From Streptomyces caatingaensis (GTDB taxonomy: Bacteria > Actinomycetota > Actinomycetes > Streptomycetales > Streptomycetaceae): DNA of 64,000 nt. The stretch lies in the NCBI RefSeq assembly GCF_001187435.1, contig NZ_LFXA01000013.1, positions 287,254 through 351,253 of the forward strand, given 5' to 3'. The position numbers and the translations under genes are program-made. Below, one piece after another: positions 57,201 to 64,000 of this stretch (position 1 is its first letter; every line of letters starts with the position of its first letter). The notes under the pieces are model-generated. The model saw only the letters and a program-made list of their open reading frames with translations. It made no database searches and was not told the origin of the DNA.

Positions 57201-60200
57201 CCAACCACCCCACACCCTCACCGGCCTCCTCTCACTCCTCCCCCTCGACGAAACACCACACCCCGACCACCCCACACTCCCCACCGGACTCACCCTCACC
57301 CTCACCCTCATCCAAACCCTCACCCAACACCCCCACATCACCACCCCCTCTGGACAATCACCCACAACGCCACCAGCACCCACCCCCACGACCCCCTCAC
57401 ACACCCCCAACAAGCACTCACCTGGGGACTCGGCAAAACCACCGCCCTCGAACACCCCCACCACTGGGCCGGACTCATCGACCTCCCCCACCACCCCACA
57501 CCCCACACCCTCCACCAACACCTCCCCACCGCCCTCACCCAAACCACCGAAAACCAACTCGCCATCCGACCCAACGCCCTCCACACCCCACGCCTCACAC
57601 CCACCACACAACCCAACACACCCACACCAAAACCCACCCTCCACGGCACCATCCTCATCACCGGAGGCACCGGAGCACTCGCCACCGCCCTCGCCCACCA
57701 CCTCACCACCCACCACCAACCCCACCACATCATCCTCGCCAGCCGACAAGGACCCCAAGCCCCCAACGCCCACCACCACCTCAAACAACTCACCCACCAC
57801 AACACCCACACCACCATCACCACCTGCGACACCAGCAACAAACAACAACTCACCCACCTCCTCAACACCATCCCACCCCAACACCCCCTCACCACCATCA
57901 TCCACACCGCCGCCACCCTCAACGACGCCACCATCCCCAACCTCACACCCCACCACCTCCACACCACCCTCACCCCCAAACAACTCACCGCCCAACACCT
58001 CCACGAACTCACCCAACACCACCCCACCCTCCAACACTTCATCCTCTACTCATCCACCGCCGCCACCTTCGGCTCCCCCGGACAAGCCAACTACGCCGCC
58101 GCCAACGCCTACCTCGACGCCCTCGCCCACCACCGCCACACCCAAGGACAACCCGCCACCTCCATCGCCTGGGGACTCTGGGAAGGCGAAGGTCTCGCGA
58201 GCGCTGAAGCAACTCACCGCCAGCTCAGGCGACTCGGCATTCTGCCCATGCCACCCGAGCTTGCCCTCACGGCATTCGAGCAAGCGATCAGCCGGCCGGA
58301 ACCGAGCATCGCTATCGCGAACATCGATTGGAAGACGTTCCGTCCCTCCCGCACACCCGATCCGATCCCTCTGCTTGCAGACATCCCGGAGGTCGCCGAC
58401 CAAGTCGAGGAAAGCGGCAAGCAATTCAGCGACGTGAAAGCTTCTCTACGCCATACGTTGTCGGCTCAAGAGCACAGCGAGCAGCTCGCGACGCTGGTCG
58501 ATCTGGTTCGTAAGCAGACCGCGCTCGTTCTGGGCCATACGAGCATCGCATCAGTTCCGGCCGAACGGCCCTTCAAGTCCATGGGGTTGGACTCCCTAAC
58601 CGGCGTGGAGCTCCGCAATCGACTCGCCAATGCAATGGGCCTGCGCCTCCCCTCCACTCTCATTTTCGACCATCCTTCCCCGCTCAAGCTTGCCGGTCGC
58701 CTGCAAACCGAACTGTCCGGAACCTCGCTTCCGGCACCCGCCCCTGCTCCTCGATCCACGCCTGCAGACGAACCAATCGCAGTCATCGGCATGGCATGCC
58801 GATTCCCAGGTGGTGTCGAGAGCCCAGGTGCTCTGTGGAACCTCCTCATCTCAGGAAGAGAGACGATTACCGAATTTCCCACAGACCGCGGCTGGGACAA
58901 CGACCGCCTGTTCGACCCGGATCTTCTGCGGTCCGGTACCTCGTACGTCCGACACGGCGGCTTTCTCCGGAAACCGGGACACTTCGACGCCGGTTTCTTC
59001 GGCATCAGCCCACGAGAAGCCCTCGCCATGGACCCGCAGCAGCGACTCCTCCTCGAGGTCTCCTGGGAAGCCATCGAACGTGCGAGCATCGCCCCTGACT
59101 CACTCCTGGAAAGCCAAGTGGGCGTCTTCACCGGGCTCAACTCGCAGGACTACGCAACACTGGCCCAATCGTCCTCGGACACTCTGGAGGGCTACGTCCT
59201 CACCGGCACCTCAAGCAGTGTGGCCTCCGGACGCATCGCATACACCCTGGGCCTCGAAGGCCCTGCGGTCACCGTCGACACGGCTTGTTCCTCATCATTG
59301 GTAGCGCTCCACCTTGCCTGCCAGGCACTCCACATCGGCGAATGCTCGATGGCGCTCGCCGGAGGCGTCACGGTGATGTCCACACCTCTCACCTTCGTGG
59401 AGTTTTCGCGGCAGGGGGGTCTGGCGCGGGATGGCCGGTGCAAGGCGTTCTCGGCTGCGGCGGACGGTACGGGCTGGGGTGAGGGTGTCGGTGTGCTGTT
59501 GGTGGAGCGGTTGTCGGATGCGCGGCGTCTGGGCCATCGGGTGCTGGCGGTCGTACGCGGCAGCGCCATCAATCAGGACGGGGCGAGCAATGGGCTGACG
59601 GCGCCGAATGGTCCGTCCCAGCAGCGGGTCATCCGGCAGGCTCTGGCCAACGCCGGCCTGGCGCCGGGTGACGTCGATGCCGTGGAGGCCCATGGGACGG
59701 GGACGACGCTGGGGGATCCGATCGAGGCGCAGGCGTTGTTGGCCACTTACGGTCAAGGACGGGTGGAAGGGCGGCCGTTGTGGCTGGGATCGGTGAAGTC
59801 GAACATCGGTCACACCCAGGCCGCCGCCGGTGTCGCCGGCGTCATCAAGATGGTGATGGCCCTCCAGCATGATTCGTTGCCTGCCACTCTCCATGTCGAT
59901 GAGCCGTCGCCGCATGTGGACTGGTCCTCCGGCGCCGTCGAACTGCTGACACAGGCGGTGCCGTGGCCGGAGACGGGGCGGCCGCGACGGGCGGGTGTGT
60001 CGTCGTTCGGGGTCAGCGGCACCAACGCCCACGTGATCCTGGAACAGGCACCGCCCGAGGAACACCCCGCCGACCAGCCCACCGACGTGCCGGGGCCGTG
60101 GGCGTGGCCGGTGTCGGGGAAGACCGAGCAGGGGCTGAGGGACCAGGCCAGCACGCTGCAGGCGTTCGTCACCGACCACCCGGACCTGTCCTTGCCTGAT

Positions 60201-63200
60201 GTGGGGCATGCACTGGCATCAGGCCGGTCGGTGTTCGATCACCGGGCGGTGGTCCTGGCCGAGGACCGGGACGGCTACCTCGACGCCCTCCAAGCCCTGG
60301 CGGCGAGTGAGGAACACCCCGGCGTGGTGACAGGAGACGGGCCGGTGTCGGCGGGCGGCAAGGTCGCGTTCGTCTGCGCGGGACAAGGCACCCAGTACCC
60401 CGGCATGGGACACCAACTCTACGAAACCTTCCCCGTCTTCGCCGAGGCACTCGACGAGGCCTGCGCCCACCTCGACCCCCACCTCGACCAGCCCCTCCGG
60501 GAGATCCTCTTCGCACCACCGGAGGAAGGACAACAGGCCCTGGTCCACCGCACCCAGTACACCCAACCCGCCCTGTTCGCCCTGCAAATCGCCCAACACC
60601 GCCTCATCACCGAAACCTTCGGCCTGACCCCCGACTACCTCGCCGGCCACTCCCTAGGAGAAATCACCGCAGCACACCTCGCCGGAATCCTCACCCTCCC
60701 CGACGCCGCACGGCTCGTGGCCGTGCGCGGACGGCTCATGGCCACCCTCCCCACCGACGGCCTCATGGCCAGCCTCCAAGCCACACCCGAAGAAGTCCTC
60801 CCCCTGCTGGACGGCCGGGAGGACGCCATCTCCCTGGCCGCAGTCAACAGCCCCACGTCACTCGTCGTTTCCGGCGACGCTGAGGCCGTCCACGACATCG
60901 TCCGGCACTTCCACGACCTCGGGCGCAAAACCACCCTCCTCCACACCAGCGGCGCCTTCCACTCACCCCACATCAACCCCCTCCTCCCCCAACTCCACGA
61001 AACCACTAACACCCTCACCTACCACACCCCTCACACACCACTCGTCACCAACAGCGGTTCATCCGAGTCCCTTCTCACCCCCGACTACTGGACCCGCCAG
61101 ACCCGCGAACCCGTCCACTACCACAACACCACCTGCACCCTTCACACCCTCGGCGTCACCACCTACCTCGAACTCGGCCCCGACAACACCCTCACCACCC
61201 TCACCCACCACAACCTCCCCGACCACACCCCCCAAGCCCACCCCCTCCTCCAACCCAACCAACCCGAAACCCACACCCTCCTCACCACCCTCGCCCACAT
61301 CCACACCCACACACAAAAAATCAACTGGACCACCCACACCACCCCCCACCAGCACATCGACCTCCCCACCTACCCCTTCCAACACCAGCGCTACTGGCTC
61401 ACCGCACCCCCCGGCACGGGAGACGTCACCACCGCCGGCCTGCAACCCGCCCACCACCCCTTCCTCGGCGCCACCCTCACCCTCACCGACAACGACACCC
61501 ACCTGTTCACCGGACAGATCAGCCTCACCACCCACCCCTGGCTCGCCGACCACACCATCGCCGGCACCCCCCTCCTCCCCGGCACCGCCTTCCTCGAACT
61601 CGCCCTCCACACCGCCCACCACACCACCACCCCCCACATCCAAGAACTCACCCTCCACACCCCCCTCCCCCTCCACCCCACCCACCCCACCACCCTCCAA
61701 ATCACCACCACCCCAACCAACACCCACGGCCAACGCCAACTCACCATCCACACCACCACCACCCCCGACGACCAGACCATCCCCTGGACCCTCCACGCCA
61801 CCGCCACCCTCACCCCCCACCCCACCCCCACCACGCACCGGGCCAAGAATGCGCCCAGTAACAGTGCTTGGCCACCCACCGGCGCTGTACCACTGGAAGT
61901 AGACGACTTTTACCCCCGCATGGAGGGAATGGGGTTCTCCTACGGTTCTCTGTTCCAAGGCGTGCGCAAGGCCTGGAGTCTGGACGCGGACATCTACGCC
62001 GAGGTGGCCTTGCCGGATGATCTGCCGGACGCCGCAAAGGGGTTCGCTCTCCACCCCGCCCTTTTGGATGCCGCCGTACAAACAGTTGTGCTGGCATCGA
62101 ATGAGCGGGAATGTCTGCCGTTCGCATGGCAAGGCGTCACCTTGCACACGGCAGACACCTCGTCCACGCCGATCCGGACCGCAGATGTGTCGTCCATGAG
62201 GGTCCACCTCTCGCCGGGCCCCACGAAGGACGGGCATCAGACGCTGTCCTTGGAAACCACCGACGAGCTCGGGCGCCGTCTCCTCTCCGTCAATTCACTC
62301 GCTCTGCGTCCCGTCAACATGAACGAACTCAGGACCCTCGCCCACAGCGCCACCGGTCACCCCGGCCTCTTCGAGGTGGCATGGGAAGCATCTCCGGTTC
62401 AGCCGCTGCAAGGAGACCTGGGTGCCCAATGGGCAATCGTCGGAGACGAATCGGATTTCGTCGAGACCGAGGGGGCGCTCGGTCACGAGGCGGTACTCGA
62501 CGGAGTCAGCCTGACGTTCCACTCCGACCTCGCCTCGGTGATCGAGCCCTCGGGCACTCCTGAGCGCTGCCCCGACGTCATCGTCATCGACTGCCGCCAG
62601 GGGACCTTCGACGGGTCGACCATCGACGAGATCCACTGCCGGACCGAGCGTCTGCTCCTCCTGCTCCAGCAGGGACTGGGCGCAGAAGGTCTCACCGACT
62701 CACGACTCCTTGTCGTCACCCGTGGAGCCGTGGCCTGCGACAAGACCGAGGATGTACCGGACCTCGCGGGCGCCGCCGCATGGGGACTGGTGCGATCAGC
62801 TCAGTCCGAGGAACCCGGTCGTGTCGTGATCGTCGATCTCGACGGTGCCGATGAACCAGCATCCTGGGCGCTGTTGCCGTCGATCCTCCAGACGCAGGAG
62901 CCGCAAGCGGCAGTGCGCGGCGGCAAGGTATGCGTCCCCCGCCTCGTCAAGCTCGATGGCAGGGAGGAACCTTCGAATTCCAACGCGCTTCTGCCGGTGG
63001 GAGACCGGGAGGGAGGGTGGCGCCTCGAATCCACGACCCCGGGAACTGTGACGGGTCTGCGTCCGGTCCCTTGCGACACGGCCGGAGTCCCGCTGCGAGC
63101 ACACCAGGTACGGATCGCGGTGAGGGCGGCAGGCGTGAATTTCCGTGATGTCCTGATCGCCTTGGGAATGGTCGAAGGAACGCAGGCCGGACTGGGCAGT

Positions 63201-64000
63201 GAAGGAGCGGGTGTCATCCTCGAGGTTGGCTCCGGCGTAAGTTCGTGGAAACCCGGTGACCGGGTATTCGGCTTCTTCGAGGCCTCCTTCGGACCGGTCG
63301 CGGTGGCGGACGAGCGCCTGCTGGCGCGCATTCTGGACGGCTGGTCGTTCGCGCAGGCCGCATCAGTGCCCGTCGTCTTCACCACGGCCTACTACGGGCT
63401 CGTCGAACTGGCGGGGCTCCGGGCCGGGGAGTCGGTCCTCATTCACGCCGCAGCGGGCGGAGTGGGAATGGCGGCGGTCCAGTTGGCCCGGCATCTGGGA
63501 GCGGAGGTCTTCGCCACAGCCGGCCCAGGGAAGTGGCACGTGCTGAGGGCCCACGGAATCCCGCCCGAGCACATCGCCTCGTCCCGCACCTTGGACTTCG
63601 AGGAGCAGTTTGGCTCTCTCATCGGAAGGCGAAGCAGCGACGGCGGGCAAGGCATCGATGTCGTACTAGACTGCCTGGCCCGTGAATTCGTTGATGCCTC
63701 ACTACGTCTCGCATCCCGTCGCGGGGGCCGGTTCCTCGAAATGGGAAAGAGTGACATCCGGGACCCCGAGGAGGTGCGCCGGGCCCATCCGGGCATCTCC
63801 TACCAGGCCTTCGATCTGCTCAGCGCGACGCCCGAGTTGCTCCGTGATCTCCTGACCAAGGTCCTGCGTCTCTTCGAGGAGGGTGCCTTCCAACCCCTGC
63901 CGCTCACTTGCTGGGACATCCGGGACGCCACGGATGCCTTCCGCCATATGCAGCAGGGGCGTCACATTGGCAAGAACGTGCTCGTTGTTCCCGCCCCCTT
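51283..64000 (+). CDS. PKS-R: type I modular polyketide synthase, loading module plus two modules (runs off the window, one frame slip)
   Basis: GTG 51283 is chosen because GGAGG (51271-51275) lies seven bases upstream; an ATG three codons later is possible. The frame runs to about 57,348, where a C-run of five (six expected) shifts it by one. In the new frame the coding sequence continues to the window edge with full domain homology and no stop. Domain order: degenerate KS-AT-ACP (loading), KS-AT-KR-ACP, KS-AT-DH-ER and the start of a KR. Being the only subunit with a loading module, it should begin the assembly line. The uncorrected frame would end in about 360 residues of Pro/Thr/Ser-rich nonsense at 58,437, which is why I treat the slip as an artefact or a recent lesion. 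Confidence 0.85.
51370..54040 (+). other. PKS-R loading module: inactive KS-AT-ACP
   Basis: The KS-like part (about 51,370-52,330) keeps scattered family features (SARLLLELAWEAFEDAGL, ACRALRTGAYTLAVAGGVH). However, the active-site Cys is Ala145, the segment around it is remodelled, the EAHGTGT His motif is absent and the domain is about 100 residues short. It is neither a KSQ nor a condensing KS. The AT (about 52,640-53,690) retains GHSLGE, so it can load, but its specificity motif reads VPVH instead of YASH or HAFH, pointing to an unusual starter. ACP about 53,800-54,030 with GVDSSLAVELR. Confidence 0.78.
54740..55410. repeat. KS-end repeat shared among modules
   Basis: The second half of this KS, from EFSRQGGLARDG to SSFGVSGTNAHV, is nearly identical at DNA level to module B of PKS-L (about 35,310-35,960, inverted) and, in its first about 450 bases, to module 2 of PKS-R (59,395-59,850). 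Here the coding strand is G-rich, the opposite skew to the AT/DH blocks. Confidence 0.75.
55723..56682 (+). repeat. 960-base inverted repeat, right copy (AT domain of module 1)
   Basis: Partner of 40325-41284, same length and inverted. Both copies lie in the same codon phase of their genes and end at the same point, CAACTGG, after which the sequences diverge. Confidence 0.85.
56275..58170. repeat. skewed repeat block in PKS-R module 1 (GRINS-like)
   Basis: The coding strand switches abruptly near 56,275 from G-rich to C-rich. From there to about 58,170 most codons are CAC, ACC, CCC, CTC or CAA, so the AT end, the linker and the entire KR are recoded in a G-poor form. The switch back near 58,190 is just as abrupt. 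This is the longest skewed block in the window. Confidence 0.8.
57344..57348 (+). other. frame slip in PKS-R (C5, C6 expected)
   Basis: Adding one C gives TTPLWTITHNATSTH, the expected KR structural-domain segment, and opens the frame to the end of the window. Without it the homology ends abruptly here. No sister copy covers exactly this site, so the evidence is protein homology. Confidence 0.8.
58750..64000 (+). other. PKS-R module 2: KS-AT(malonyl)-DH-ER-(KR cut by window)
   Basis: KS about 58,765-60,055 with DTACSSS. AT about 60,360-61,390 with GHSLGE and GAFH (malonyl-CoA). DH about 61,430-62,340 with HTIAGTPLLP and LLDAAVQ. Structural KR, then ER about 63,060-63,990 with HAAAGGVGMAA and FLEMGKSD. 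The catalytic KR and ACP lie beyond the window. Predicted outcome is a fully reduced, unbranched extension. Confidence 0.82.
60940..61835. repeat. skewed repeat block in PKS-R module 2 (GRINS-like)
   Basis: Same position and family as the module B block of PKS-L, including GAFH and the HTIAGTPLLP DH start, with coding strand C-rich. At 61,310-61,700 it is nearly identical to the PKS-L blocks read on the opposite strand. The C-run in the segment at 61,811-61,816 has the full six bases. Confidence 0.8.

Larger units (their letters stand above)
54121..58720 (+). other. PKS-R module 1: KS-AT(methylmalonyl)-KR-ACP
   Basis: KS about 54,121-55,410 with DSACSSS and EAHGTGT. AT about 55,720-56,750 with GHSQGE and YASH (methylmalonyl-CoA). 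There is no DH: a Gln-rich linker leads into the structural KR, and the catalytic KR (about 57,640-58,190) has LND, which keeps the Asp of B-type KRs, plus YSSTAATFGSPGQANYAAAN. ACP about 58,480-58,710 with GLDSLTGVELR. The KR is itself built almost wholly of C-rich, G-poor codons. Predicted outcome is a beta-hydroxy, alpha-methyl unit. Confidence 0.82.

Noticed and set aside
57349..58437. Pro/Thr/Ser-rich tail as the true C-terminus of PKS-R
   Set aside because: The adjacent frame gives complete KR and ACP domains with catalytic motifs, so the tail is out-of-frame translation after a one-base slip.
1..64000. tRNA or rRNA genes, CRISPR arrays, prophage and replication origins
   Set aside because: I saw no tRNA-like cloverleaf sequence, rRNA signature, regular spacer array, phage structural gene or DnaA-box cluster on either strand.

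Overview
The window looks like Streptomyces chromosome. GC is very high, codon third positions are nearly all G or C, GTG and TTG starts are common, several genes look leaderless, and the families (SGNH hydrolase, NRAMP-like transporter, DUF6069, modular PKS) are typical of that genus. I assign no species.

Left part, about 1-25,340, is a run of chromosomal and accessory genes. A DHA2-type exporter is cut by the left edge and followed by a small secreted protein. Next comes an operon-like block, 2,664-8,949: an MFS exporter, a double-GNAT protein, a LuxE-type acyl-protein synthetase and a fusion of a LuxC acyl-CoA reductase to a PaaK-like adenylate-forming ligase. There is no luciferase, so I read it as an aldehyde-forming accessory pathway. 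Housekeeping-like genes follow: SGNH hydrolase, RlmG/RsmC-type methyltransferase, EamA-like membrane protein, a tiny basic protein resembling ribosomal protein bL37, a methyltransferase and a TetX-like FAD monooxygenase. Two unusual neighbours then appear, a phosphatidylserine-decarboxylase-family enzyme and an S10 serine carboxypeptidase. After them come an ArsR regulator, an NRAMP-like transporter with a leader ORF, an ABC importer (fused permease plus ATPase), a DUF6069 membrane protein and an acyl-CoA-dehydrogenase-fold flavoenzyme.

Right part, about 25,427-64,000, is a type I modular polyketide synthase cluster with two giant genes facing away from each other. PKS-L (minus strand, 43,018 to 25,427) holds three modules: KS-AT-DH-ER-KR-ACP, KS-AT-DH-KR-ACP and KS-AT-DH-KR-ACP. 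It has docking segments at both ends and no thioesterase. PKS-R (plus strand, from 51,283 past the right edge) begins with a degenerate KS-AT-ACP loading module, followed by KS-AT-KR-ACP and KS-AT-DH-ER-(KR). AT motifs suggest methylmalonyl units for L-module A, L-module C and R-module 1, and malonyl units for L-module B and R-module 2. Each giant gene is interrupted by one-base shortfalls in G/C homopolymers (three in L, one in R). These are most simply sequencing errors, and each gene is probably one continuous reading frame.

Between the two PKS genes, 43,287-50,814, lies a graveyard. Broken remains of a SAM methyltransferase, a macrolide-type glycosyltransferase, an IS701-like transposase, RmlA, the C-terminal half of RmlB and a cytochrome P450 sit among intact genes for a type II thioesterase, an FkbM methyltransferase, a Gfo/Idh sugar oxidoreductase with an altered catalytic motif, and two small proteins. 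The ancestor probably made a glycosylated, oxidised macrolide-like compound; this copy seems to have lost its sugar and P450 decoration.

The PKS genes carry long repeated blocks with extreme strand skew, matching what has been called GRINS. One 960-bp block is present as an apparently identical inverted pair, placed so that recombination would invert the middle of the cluster and exchange the front ends of the two PKS genes in frame.
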